Shown: positions 43,178-53,421 of the stretch, in pieces
Layout of the letters: each line of letters starts with the position of its first letter
Numbering within the stretch: the first letter of the stretch is position 1
Program-made: the position numbers and the translations under genes
Assembly (NCBI RefSeq): GCF_040954645.1
Contig: NC_092803.1
Coordinates: 67,242,427 to 67,306,426, forward strand
DNA length: 64,000 nt
From: Diabrotica undecimpunctata
Taxonomy: Eukaryota > Arthropoda > Insecta > Coleoptera > Chrysomelidae
Reading direction: 5' to 3'
Notes under the pieces: generated by a model
What the model saw: only the letters and a program-made list of their open reading frames with translations
The model's database searches: none
Told to the model about the DNA's origin: nothing

Positions 43178-43790
43178 AAGCTCTTAACGTAGATATGACA
43201 GAAGAAATATGTATTCTTGTACACATAAATAACAATTGATAATGACAATAATGACAATGCGTATAAAATATCAAGAAACGTCAAACGGTCAACGCCAACC
43301 TTCATTTTAAACTTTTTTAGGTTTATTTTTATTTAGTACAGTGTATGCAATGTATTATTATTTGACATAAAATTTTAATCATTTACAATCAACAAAAACT
43401 AACACATACAAGAGGTTTGACTTTTTAATCAATTTAATTTATTATTTATCGAAAATAATGCCCCAATACGATCTATGAGTAAAAATTTAAAATTGAAAAA
43501 CAATTGATTCTATCGTAGAGATAATACAAAGTGACAGTAAAGATGTTAATTTTCTACGTATTAGATTATGTTGTAGGAACTCATTTTAAATAAAATGTTT
43601 GAAATTTATAACATTTGTTTAAATTAATACCTTATAATTTGATACTTCATTATGGTTGTTCTATTTTTGGTAAGATTTGATCGCTCACTAAAAATTTAAT
43701 AAAAGTGCGACAACATTGTCGCATATGTCGTTTTCATTGGCTATTTATGTAGTTTGAAAATCACTTATTGCATTTTAAAAAAAATATATA

Positions 43791-44090
43791 CAGGGTGTAA
43801 TATTTAATACGAATCCCTAAATTAATTTTTCCAAAGCCAGTCCTGGAATTTTTTAGTTTAGCTAATACCAGTCGAATGCTTGATAGTAGTGTACTGTATC
43901 ATGCAAAAATTAAAAAAATCAAATGAGCCGTATAAACACTACAGTAAAATGAAATAAATGGTCAATTACACAAATCACCCTGTTAACTAATAAAGAAGAA
44001 GAGTTGACATTTTTTAGTGGCCACATGATATGCTCCCTGAGGGACTCTACATATGGTAGAAGTATGTAAAGTTCCTCATGACTCACCCTG
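43791..44090. repeat. 300-bp terminal unit, right
   Basis: Starts CAGGGTG after TATATA and ends CACCCTG. Like the left unit, it has the appearance of a small transposon nested in the long terminal repeat. Confidence 0.85.
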
Positions 44091-44094
44091 TATA

Positions 44095-44408
44095 TCAGTA
44101 GGACACATTTAACTACGATCATCCGTATGAGAACGGGTCATTGCTCATCCCCTCTTCATCTATTTAAAATTGGAGTCAAAGATGATCCTTAGTGCGAATG
44201 TGGCCAAGTGGGAGGCTTAAACCATATTTTATTAGAATGTCGCTTAAATCAAAACCCACATTTTGACTTGTATGCCGAATTAGCTAAAACTAAACTTCCC
44301 ACTCCCATAAATATTTGCACAATCCTTACAAATATTAATGAAAATACAATAAACACCTTATGCAACTTTATTTCTACCTTCAATCCTTTAATATTAAATT
44401 ACCAACTA
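44095..44408 (+). pseudogene. I-like ORF2 C-terminus, resumed after insertion
   Basis: In frame with KFAY before the insertion, the translation continues ISRTHLTTIIRMRTGHC and, past one stop, CECGQVGGLNHILLEC (the CCHC-type C-terminal motif), ending NPLILNYQL at 44408. This confirms the DNA transposon inserted into an existing I-like element. Confidence 0.85.
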
Positions 44409-44756
44409 TGAGCTTCCTTCTTTCAGTCCTGGGTGCTGCTACTTTATCCGTCGGTAGCATTTCTGGTGGGTGCAAAGCTTGGAGGCTACCCCCGAGAGAG
44501 AAAAGTTAATACCTTTGTTGTGTGGTCTTACTAAAATTTAAGCCTGAGAAGAAAATAAGAAAAATACCAACATAAGAATACATGTAGAATAGAATAGCCC
44601 AAATCAAACAAAAGATGAATATAAGTGTAGGTAGACACTGATTGCTGAAGCAAGACAAAAAGTGTCTACCCTCGAAGTAAACTGGGTAAATTGTCAAGGA
44701 TATAGCCCAAAAAAAGAATAGGAAGAAGAAGAAAAACAAAATCTAACCTAACCTAA
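44409..44756 (+). other. 3' untranslated region of the I-like element
   Basis: Follows the ORF2 stop and ends with CTAACCTAACCTAA at 44743-44756, probably the element's 3' tail. The short frames here are not genes. Confidence 0.55.
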
Positions 44757-44759
44757 TAT

Positions 44760-46640
44760 CAGCTTTTCTTTTTAATACATTTGTACTCTAAATATTCATA
44801 ATTTGCTTTAATCTTTACCCACTAACAGAAATAGAATTACGTGATGTACCTACAAAAAAAAAGAAAAATGAAAAATATGTTAATGTTATTATTAACTGAA
44901 ATTCTAAATAAATAAATATTTATCTATAATAAATTATAAATAACAGCCTTAACCTACAAGTAGCAATATACATCCTTAACCTTTAACAAACGCTTTCTTG
45001 AAATAGCTAAATTTGGATTCAGACCAGTTTCGTCGAATTTATACAATACTATCTATACACTTTTGGTAATATTTAATTTTATATTAATTATGATTGCATT
45101 ACTCAATAAATGTTTGTGCAACTGTCACGACTAGACATTGAAAGTTAAAAAATTTATTTTTTATCCTTTCCGCCAAAGGCTGTCTGTCCCACATTCGATA
45201 TTTGAAGAAATATTTGAAGAAAAATAGACTTTTAATTATATGCTGCATGTTAGCAAAACAGGTCAATCAAAAAATTTAAGTCATGAACATTTATATATTC
45301 CTAATTATAAGACATATTTTTTCATCCCCACTTTTTAATTATTATTGTAGGTATATAATTTAATTTTGTATCTCTGCTTTTGTATTTTACTTATTTTACT
45401 TTTATTTATTTTCATATATTATGAGATTAGTTTTTTTCAAATTTTCATCCTTGATATATTTTTTTGTGTCATAATGTTATTTGATCTGGCTATTTCCCAA
45501 CCAATCATCGTATAGACATAATTTTACGGTTTGACAAGCTTGTATGAATGAAACCATTTTGTCTTGAATTCTGGCTCACTATCTTCTGCTGATTTTTATC
45601 AAAAAACGAATTGTTTTAATTGAACTGTTAAATATTTTATTATGGTTGTTTCAGTAATAGCGATGTTATGCTAATTAATTAAATCAGTATAATCCTAAGC
45701 AAAAAAATTTATTGCTGGAATAACAAATTACCTTACTTTAAATAATTAGAGTTTTTGTATTTCGTAAAGCAATTACACAATAAGTAGGATGTTTACATAG
45801 AAACAAATTTATTATTTTTTTGTTCAACAGTTCTTTGACAAAATGTATAACACTTACTTCAATGCTAATGTGATGTTAAAAAATTTTAATCAAAACATTT
45901 GAACATGATGATGGACTAATTAATAAAATTTATTTTCCGTTTTAATAATAGCTTTTATTATTATCGTTCTGTTTAGGACATGTCTGTAACTTGTTTGCAA
46001 AAGACACCAAATCCAAAAAAATATTAAAAATGTGATGTTTTACCACCTATTGCGTATTGCTTACATCTTAGGGTTCATTAAGTCATTTTGTGTCAGAACC
46101 CACCTATTTGACATAAAATAAACGGTAGAAATTAATTTTTATATCAGTCATCCAAGTCCGTACACTAAATGGTGCCAAAAGGTACCAAATTCATATTAGT
46201 GAATAAAACGCAATATAAGTGATCACATGACTTTTGTCAGCTTCAACTAACCTCTAATCTAACATAAAATACTTATCTGGCTAGACTTATAAACAGTCTG
46301 ACTGTTTCTCAAAAAATACTTATCATATCTAAATAAAAGTAAGATGAACGTTAAAATGAAGTTTCTTCTAAATGTAGAACAAACGTTAAAATGAAGTTTC
46401 TTGTAAATGTAGAACAAACTAGGCAATCAAGAAAAAGAAAATCTGACAAATCAGCTCGTAAGAAAAATGTTTACTATATTTTTGTCGTAAATACATACAA
46501 AAAGTTTCTGGGATCGCTAAACTCTCTTATAAATAAGTAAAATTAAGATATTTCATGATTGTTTTTGAGATCATAAAAGAGCAGTTTTAAAGAAATATTT
46601 TATAAATTACTAATACAGAAGCAAAAAACTTCAAAATCTG
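44760..46640. other. AT-rich spacer with a short direct duplication
   Basis: No coding region. A 37-bp segment containing CGTTAAAATGAAGTTTCTT is tandemly duplicated at about 46346-46418. Confidence 0.45.
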
Positions 46641-46646
46641 TATATT

Positions 46647-46830
46647 GGTATAAAAACTTTTTTATTAAAACTTGTTAAAAGTGTCGTCTAAAAATTAGAG
46701 ATGCATAACGTTTTCGATCTAACGTAGATCATTCTCAGTCCATTCTTTTAGTACTTAACATAACAAGGTAGTAGTCGATTTTTGGGTATGATCGGTAACT
46801 AACGTAATTTTTAAATATGAAATTTGTAAT
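46647..46830. repeat. Inverted-repeat arm, left (Penelope-LTR-like)
   Basis: Complementary to parts of 48507-48899; about 205 bp present in the right arm are absent here. On the minus strand it contains CTGAGAA-stem-GAAAACGTT, a degraded hammerhead-like arrangement (46703-46738) with a perfect GATCT/AGATC stem II. Together with the right arm it encloses two RTE fragments. Confidence 0.7.
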
Positions 46831-46904
46831 TCTGTGTAATACTCTGAAAGAATATTTATCGAAACTTTGCACGAAACTGAAAAAAGTATTCTACTAAATG
46901 GTTG

Positions 46905-47625
46905 CCGGTTACACCACAGTCAACAATATGGACTCAATATAAACGTTAAGAATACAAAGCTTATGATAATTAGCAAGAAAAGAATAACAGAAGTCAACTC
47001 TACGTCAACCAATCCCATGTAGAAAGAGTGACGCACTACAACTACCTCGGCACCATAATAAATGAAGAATGGACCAACAACCAGGAGATTAGAGCACGCA
47101 TCGGAAAAGCTAGATCCACCTTCAATCAGATGGAGGCCTTCTTCAAGAGTCACAACCTCTCTCTTGATACAAAAGTAAGAATGCTGCGATGCTACGTCTT
47201 CTCTGTCCTTTTTTATGGAGTTGAATCGTGGACCTTGAACGAAGATATGTGCAGAAAACTGGAAGCATTTGAGATGTGGCTATATCGGAGAATGCTTAAG
47301 ATCCCGTGGACTGACCGAGTCACAAATGAGGAGGTCCTCAGAAGAATGAATAAGAATCGAGAAGTACTAACCACCATCAAATCTCGAAAGTTACAGTTCT
47401 TCGAACATATTATGCGAAATGAATCCAGATATATACTCTCCTTCAAGCCATCCTGCAAGGAAAAATATTTGGAAAATTAGGTCCAGGAAGAAGAAGAACA
47501 TCTTGGTTAAAGAACCTCAGAATCTGGTTCAATACATCATTTGTGCAGCTTTTCCGCGCTGCTGCAGATACTTGATGCATGATGATCGCCAACATTCGTA
47601 ACGGATAGGCACATCAAGAAGAAGA
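46905..47625 (+). pseudogene. RTE 3' fragment with (GAA)n tail, copy 1
   Basis: The open stretch 47028-47480 reads THYNYLGTIINEEWTNNQEI, TKVRMLRCYVFSVLFYGVESW, EMWLYRRMLKIPWTDRVTNEEVL and RKLQFFEHIMRNE. Beyond a frameshift come GRRRTSWL-like sequence and a final MIANIRNG-like block followed by AAGAAGAAGAAG. Upstream GLNINVKNTKLMIISKKR belongs to the RT thumb. It is 5'-truncated downstream of the YADD motif. Confidence 0.85.
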
Positions 47626-47636
47626 AGAAAATTTGT

Positions 47637-47831
47637 AGTAGTATCTAATATATTATTAATAAATGTCTTCATATAAAATTAATTTTATTGCGCAATGCTT
47701 AATGTGCAAAGCTCCATTATTGAAGAAGTAAGTCATTAATAGAGATTTGCACATAAAGACAATAAATACTATTATTAAAATAAAATTAATTTTATATAAA
47801 GACATTTATTAATAATATCTTAGGTACTATT
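47637..47831. repeat. Foldback element, about 53-bp arms
   Basis: TATTATTAATAAATGTCTT and TATAAAATTAATTTTA in the left arm (47637-47689) are repeated inverted at 47778-47831 with few mismatches. It has an 88-bp loop and is non-coding, with MITE-like size. Confidence 0.8.
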
Positions 47832-47862
47832 ACCCCAAAACCCAAAACCCAAAACCCAAAAT
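47832..47862. repeat. (CCCAAAA)4 short tandem repeat
   Basis: Four near-perfect heptamers between the foldback and the next RTE fragment. Confidence 0.85.
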
Positions 47863-48504
47863 AATGGTGAAAGCCTGACAATTAACGGTAGTGCTTTAGA
47901 ACAAGTTGAAAACTACCACTATCTTGGCACAATAATTAATCACACAAACGATTACTCCAAAGAAATCAAAGTTCGAATAGAGAAAGCACGTACAAACTTC
48001 AATAAAATGAGAAAGGTACTTTGTGCAAGAGAACTTAAATTGGACTTAAGAGTTAGGCTGGCAAGGTGCTATATTTTCTCTACTCTGCTTTATGGGATAG
48101 AAGCATGGACACTTAACGCGTCGACTGCTAAAAAGTTGGAAGCATTTGAAATGTGGGTGTATAGAAGAATCCTGAAGATATCATGGACCGAGCATGTAAC
48201 AAACAACGAAGTCATGAGAAGAATCAACAAAAGAATGGAAGTATTGGAAACCATCAAGACACGAAAGCTGCAATACCTGGGGCATGTTATGCGTAATGAG
48301 AGATACAACCTACTTCAATTGATTATACAAGGGAAAATCCAGGGCAAGAGAAGTGTGGGAAGAAGAAGAATCTCATGATTGCGTAACTTGAGGGAATGAT
48401 ACGGATGCACATCAATTGAACTATTCAGAGCAGCAGCATCTAAGATCAGAATAGCCATGATGATTGCCAACCTCCGTCGCGGAGATGGCACGTGAAGAAG
48501 AAGA
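47863..48504 (+). pseudogene. RTE 3' fragment with (GAA)n tail, copy 2
   Basis: YHYLGTIINHTNDYSKEI, LRVRLARCYIFSTLLYGIEAWTL, EMWVYRRILKISWTEHVTN, RKLQYLGHVMRNERYNLLQ and SVGRRRIS, then a TGA in place of Trp, and RAAASKIRIAMMIANLRRGDGT before GAAGAAGAAG. It is 5'-truncated after the RT palm. The tail abuts the right inverted-repeat arm exactly at 48507. Confidence 0.88.
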
Positions 48505-48506
48505 CT

Positions 48507-48899
48507 ATTACAAATTTTATATTTAAAAATTACATTAGTTTCCGATCATACCCAAAAATCGACTACTACCTCGTCATGTTAATGCTGTCATCCTGAATTT
48601 TACTTCCTGTAACCTCAGTCAGTTGGTATGTGTCGTTTGAACTGACAAGAACCACGTGTTCCAGTCGAGCAAGGAAGCATGTTGCTCTTTAAGTATTAAC
48701 ATTTACAACCATTGTTATATTTTAAATTTTAATATATAAACCATATATTGATGTCTCTACTGCAATTTAAGTGTTAGCTACTAAGTACTAAATGCTAATA
48801 GAATGCACTGAGGATGATCTGAGTTATATCGAAAACGTTATGTATCTTTAATTTTTGGATGACACTTTTAACATGTTTTAATATAAAAGGTTTTATACC
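48507..48899. repeat. Inverted-repeat arm, right, with hammerhead-like motif
   Basis: Longer counterpart of 46647-46830. CTGAGGA at 48808-48814, an imperfect stem II, GAAA at 48831-48834 and ACGTTA follow in hammerhead order; ATGCA (48803-48807) can pair with TGTAT (48841-48845) as stem I. The arrangement parallels the motif in the Penelope pair at 17051-17092 but with a weaker stem II. Confidence 0.6.
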
Positions 48900-48904
48900 T
48901 GTTT

Positions 48905-49325
48905 GGGAAAGTATGTACTATTTCTTTTCATATTTTTATTATTAATATTTTTCTTTTAGTGTACCTAAATGTGATCTAATTCAATCCTCTATTCTAACGA
49001 CTCTGTTAAAATATATTGCTTCCTGTTATTTCGTAAAATTGTGAAACTGGCTATCTCATCTCTTATGTTTTAAGTATCGAGAATTTGGCTTCTCTTTTGT
49101 ATTTTGGGTCACAAATATAGAAACAAGTGTACGGTTTCGTATTACCAGGACAATTAACTGAAATTGTCGCCACTCAAAATCACAACACAATAGAGTGATT
49201 TATTGGTGTACCCTCTTGGTATACAGACCACACGCAAACGGTTAGAAGGTTGTTTTCTGACAGCCAAACTACAGGAACTTAGATTCCTTGTGGATTTTAA
49301 TCTCATTACATTGATCTCCTAAAAT
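48905..49325. other. Spacer, no gene seen
   Basis: No supported coding region or repeat. Confidence 0.4.
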
Positions 49326-49329
49326 TAGT

Positions 49330-49800
49330 TTACGAACAAAAATAACAATATATAAGTCGGCTGTATTACCAAATTTGACGTACGGTTCTGAGTGTTGACA
49401 AATGACGATAAAAGACAAAAAACTAGAAGTGGTAGAAATGGACTATCTAAAAAGAGCGTGTCAGATATCCAAACTTGATCACATTCCAAATGAAGAAATA
49501 AGAAAAAAAAACAGGAAGAATTTACAATATTATGGGTACAAAAGAATCCAAACAACTTTTATGGTATGGACATGTAATGCAAACAGAAGACAAACGATGG
49601 CCAAAATAGGCCTTAAACTATGTTCCATGGAATAAAAAAAGAAGACTAGCATTAGAATGGAGAAAAAAAGTCAGACAAATAATGAGATATAGAGGCTTAA
49701 ATGAGGCGGAATAGACCAACCGAAAAAGGTGGAGATCAAAATGCGGGATGCGGCAGAGGCTGTAGGACCCCGTAGAAGTCAGGAGATCTTAGTGGTCAAT
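49330..49800 (+). pseudogene. Non-LTR C-terminal remnant
   Basis: The plus strand reads LPNLTYGSEC, VVEMDYLKRACQISKLDHIPNEEIRKK, FMVWTCNANRRQ-like in place of WYGHVMR, and KVEIKMRDAAEAVGPRR, which is the end of a common insect non-LTR ORF. Frameshifts near 49530 and 49640 and several stops are present. The RT palm is absent. Confidence 0.7.
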
Positions 49801-49829
49801 CTGTATGTCCCATGGACTATTTATCTTAT

Positions 49830-50357
49830 TGGACAAAAAGTGTCCAATAATTAAATATAAATTGACGTTAAAAAGAAAAATGATCATGCAGAAGAAAATG
49901 AAAAATAATTAAAACATTTACACTTAACAAAATTAAAATTACGTACAGAAAAGACGTACGTCTCTTAATCGTATTGTATTGAAATCATAATTATCCATTG
50001 CTTACTAACTATTATATTTTAATAAAATCATTATTTTTGTTTTTCATCTATGCTCAGCTTTTAATCAATAATAGTTTTTTTAAATGTAAGATAAACTTTT
50101 CCTTGATTTGTATAAATTTTTGGGACACACTGTATATCATATGCCTCACCAAAAATCATTCCCTTATCCTTTTAGTCATTATATTGTTGTGTAAATTATT
50201 TGAAACTCATTTTTTTAGGTATCATACTTAAAATACTCAATATTACTGTCATCCACATATTGACAAAATTGTAAAATTTTTAATATCTAGCGAGTGTCTA
50301 TCAAGCGGTACAAGGTTTGTAATGTTCGGATAAATTCCATCCATTTCTAGCCTAATA

Positions 50358-50410
<53 letters not shown>

Positions 50411-50915
50411 CACTGGAAGCTCCGCCTTGTCACGAGATTCCTGTTCTACAGTAGACAGATTAACAATAAACTTACTTATCACATCTGTTTATTTTCGAAA
50501 AGAATTTTTCTTTTTTCTGTTTGTTTTGAATAAGGATAGTCTCAAAAATGATACTAATAGCCGATTTTCAAAAATTTTGTCTTTCTATTAAAAGGGGCTC
50601 ATAACTTTCAAGACATTTTTCTTGAAACATATGAAGTGGCAGAGTTTTTAAAAATCAAAACAATTAAACAAATTTCTTTTGAAACATTAAACAAACTAAA
50701 GTTACTGTTATTATTTCGGTGCTTTGGAACAGAACTATGTCCGAAATCACAACTTTTTAGGAAAGCAATTTGACGTTTTTCAGAAGTTTAGTTTTCCATA
50801 TTATTTTGTTTTTCAAATATTAACATTTAATTTGTGCATACTTTTCAATTCATTCAGAAACTTTTACATTACTATAAAACTAATTTTTTGTGTTTCATTG
50901 TTTTAATAAAAAATT
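49830..50915. other. AT-rich spacer containing a (TC)n tract
   Basis: No supported gene. The 77-residue minus frame at 50249-50482 is made largely by the (TC)n tract. Confidence 0.45.
50360..50407. repeat. (TC)n microsatellite
   Basis: About 24 uninterrupted TC units. Confidence 0.97.
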
Positions 50916-51119
50916 AGATGGACATAGACTAGTGCTGCATTAGAATTATTAGTGCAAAAGTAGTTTATCTGGACTTATGCTAGTTCTAAACTAACAATAT
51001 TCTTCATTTTTACACAAACACGCAGTTGCTATTTAAGTAAAGCCGAATAAAGACATGATTAAATAAATTACTATTGTTGTTTTACTATTAGTACTATAGT
51101 ATAAATTACTATTGTATTA

Positions 51120-51368
51120 CTAAAAATGTTTTCTGAATTTAACAAAATCGTACAATTCATTAATTTCGGTAACATTATATGGAATCTTTCTAAATGCTGT
51201 TCGTGCAATAAGGTACCACTGACTTGGCACGTATATATCAACATTTTTTGAAGCCCTCTCAATATTACTATGTATATTATCTATCACCTTTTGGATATGT
51301 CCCTTTTCCAAGGAAAAGTGGAAAATTGTAATCTTATATTTAGCAGCTACATCTTTATACATTACGAC
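51120..51368 (-). pseudogene. Unassigned transposase-like protein, C-terminal part
   Basis: Directly continues NRNI from the other side of the RTE: VVMYKDVAAKYKITIFHFSLEKGHIQ, then DNIHSNIERASKNVDIYVPSQWYLIARTA and ELYDFVKFRK, closing at 51120. GH-Q in an LE-GH-Q-D-H-IE pattern is conserved in the family as I remember it (here GHIQKVIDNIHSNIE). Its continuity with 53421-54640 proves the RTE inserted into this gene. Confidence 0.72.
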
Positions 51369-51377
51369 AATATTTCT
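51369..51377. repeat. Target-site duplication of the 2.0-kb RTE, left
   Basis: AATATTTCT, repeated at 53413-53421 directly after the (GAA)n tail. Confidence 0.88.
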
Positions 51378-53412
51378 ATTCTATTTACAAAACCTAGAAT
51401 CCATACCGGAATTAATTGATGGTGATATAGAACAACAGTGGCAATTCTTTAAAAATGTAATTATAGAACCAAGTCCCAGAGAACTCACAACAATCAGATG
51501 CAAGAAAGGAGATTGGATGACAGAAATCTTAGAAATGATGGAGGATAGAAGAAGGCAGAAGAATATCAACATAACTCAGTATCAATAGCTGCATAATCAA
51601 ATAAGAAGGAAAATAAGAGAAGCTAAAGAGACTTTTTTCGCTGGAAAATGCCAAGAAATAGAAGACTTACAAAACAAATATGATAACTTTAATCTCCATA
51701 AGAAAGTTAAAGAATTAGCTGGGGTAACAAAACAAAAAACCTTGAGCATACTGTTGGACAAACAAGGAAACATTTTAGTGGAGACAGAACAAAAATTAGG
51801 AAGATGAAAAGAATATATAGAGGAATTGGCAGAAATGACCAGAGACAGGAAAATATATATGAAGATAATCAGAGTAAAGACGAAGGACCTGAAATAACAA
51901 AGTCAGAGAAGTTACGCATGCAGTAAAGTCCATGAAAAATAATAAAGCTGCTGGTCCAGATAAAATACAAAGTGAATTGCTAAAACTGTTCAATGAAAAA
52001 AACATAGATCTTTTAGTCCAACTACCGAACACAATCTATTCCACAGGAATCATTCCACGTGAAATGCTGACATCAACATTTATTTGTCTACCAAAGAAAG
52101 TAAATGCCAAAAAATGTAGTGATTATCGAACGATTAGTCTAATGTCACATACCTTAAAAACCCTGCTAAAAATCATCCATAATAGAATACACGCTAAGCT
52201 GGAGATGGATATTAGTGATTCCCAATTTGGATTTCGGAATGGATTGGGCACAAAAGAGGCACTATTTTCTTTTAACGTGCTGACCCAAAGATGTTTGGAT
52301 GTTAATCGAGATCTTTATGTATGCTTTATAGACTACAACAAGACATTCGATAAGGTAAAATATGACCGACTTATAGAAGTAATCAAAAACAAGAATCTGG
52401 ATGTGATGGATGTAACATTGATATCAAATTTATACTACAGCCAACGATCAAATGTGAAAATTGGAAGAGAAGTGTCAGAAGAAGTGGAGATAAAGAGAGG
52501 GATCAAACAAGGTTGCATACTGTCGCCATTATTGTTTAATGCTTATTCTGAAGAAATCATACAAGAAGCTTTGGTAAACGAGACAGTCGGGATAAAAGTG
52601 AACGGAAGTTTAATTAACAACAGTAGGTATGCCGACGATACAGTCATAATAGCCGACAACTTGGAAGACTTAGAAAGAATATTAAACAGAATATTAAGAT
52701 ATAGTGGAGAATACGGACTCTCTCTTAACATCAAAAAAACCAAATTCATGAAAATTAGCAAGAACAACAATACAAACGAAATATTAACGGTAGGCGGCCA
52801 GCAGATTGAGAGAGTAAAAAGATATACTTACTTGGGAACAATAATCACAGAAAATAACGATTATACTACAGAAATAAGAGTCAGAATTGAAAAAGCACGT
52901 GCCAACTTCGTGAAAATGAAAAAGATTTTATGCAGCAAAGATCTGACATTGGCCCTTAGAATAAGTCTAATTAAATGCTATGTACACAGTGTACTCTAGT
53001 ATGGAGCTGAATCATGGTCATTAAACTGAAATACAATAAATCGACTTAACGCGTTTGAAATGTGGACATTAAGAAGATTGTTAAGGATTCCATGGGTAGA
53101 TAGAGTCACGAATACAGAAGTGTTAAGGAGAATAGGCAGAGAGAGGAAAATGAAAAATACAATAAAAGAAAGGAAATTGCAATATCTCGGACATGTAATG
53201 AGAGGCGAAAGATACAACATCTTGAGACTCATAATTCAAGGAAAAGTAGAGGGTAGGAGAAGCGTAGGAAGAAGACGCGTTTCCTGGTTGAAGAACCTGA
53301 GAGAGTGGTTTGATTGCAGCTCAAGGCAATTGTTCAGAGCAGCTGCCTCGAAGGTCAGAATAGCCAGGATGATTGCAAACCTTCGTCGCGGAAATGGCAC
53401 TTAAAGAAGAAG
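51378..53412 (+). mobile_element. 5'-truncated RTE (HmRTE-like) with target-site duplication
   Basis: A 2.03-kb insertion flanked by a 9-bp duplication. It starts in the endonuclease-RT linker and runs to the 3' end, with a GAAGAAG tail after the coding sequence. It inserted into the transposase gene of the surrounding DNA transposon. It is the best-preserved member of the family that also left fragments at 12.1, 28.3, 46.9 and 47.9 kb. Confidence 0.92.
51395..53404 (+). pseudogene. RTE reverse transcriptase and C-terminal domain
   Basis: The linker (51395-51900) has stops. The main open stretch 51932-52999 reads NNKAAGPDKIQSELLKL, FICLPKKVNAK, DYRTISLMSH, SQFGFRNGLGTKEALF, YVCFIDYNKTFDKV (first catalytic Asp), RGIKQGCILSPLLFNAY, NNSRYADDTVIIADN (catalytic YADD) and YTYLGTIITENNDY. 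Two stops (after YVHSVL and SLN) precede FEMWTLRRLLRIPWVDRVTN, RKLQYLGHVMRGERYN, SVGRRRVSWLKNLREW and MIANLRRGNGT at 53404. All RT motifs appear intact. Confidence 0.92.
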
Positions 53413-53421
53413 AATATTTCT
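53413..53421. repeat. Target-site duplication of the 2.0-kb RTE, right
   Basis: AATATTTCT. Reading beyond it on the minus strand gives the FSDNCRGQN block of the interrupted transposase. Confidence 0.88.

Larger units (their letters stand above)
41521..44090 (-). mobile_element. DD41D mariner-superfamily transposon with very long inverted repeats
   Basis: Ends are CAGGGTGAGTCATGAGG and its complement, flanked by TATA on both sides (41517-41520 and 44091-44094). Inverted repeats extend about 425 bp on the left (41521-41945) and about 498 bp on the right (43593-44090); the right one has an extra 75 bp (43656-43730). The transposase lies between, on the minus strand. A 2.57-kb length with repeats over 400 bp is unusual for this superfamily. 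Confidence 0.9.
37530..44756 (+). mobile_element. I-like non-LTR retrotransposon interrupted by a mariner-type element
   Basis: About 4.6 kb of element sequence in the order ORF1 gag, endonuclease, RT, RNase H, C-terminal cysteine motif, 3' tail, with a 2.57-kb DNA transposon inserted in the C-terminal part (41521-44090). The RNase H after the RT and the ORF1 zinc knuckles place it near the I clade. It ends near 44756 with a short run of TAACC-type repeats. Stops and deletions have inactivated it. Confidence 0.85.

Noticed and set aside
50249..50482. 77-residue minus frame with Arg-Glu repeats
   Set aside because: Most of it is a translation of the (TC)n microsatellite.
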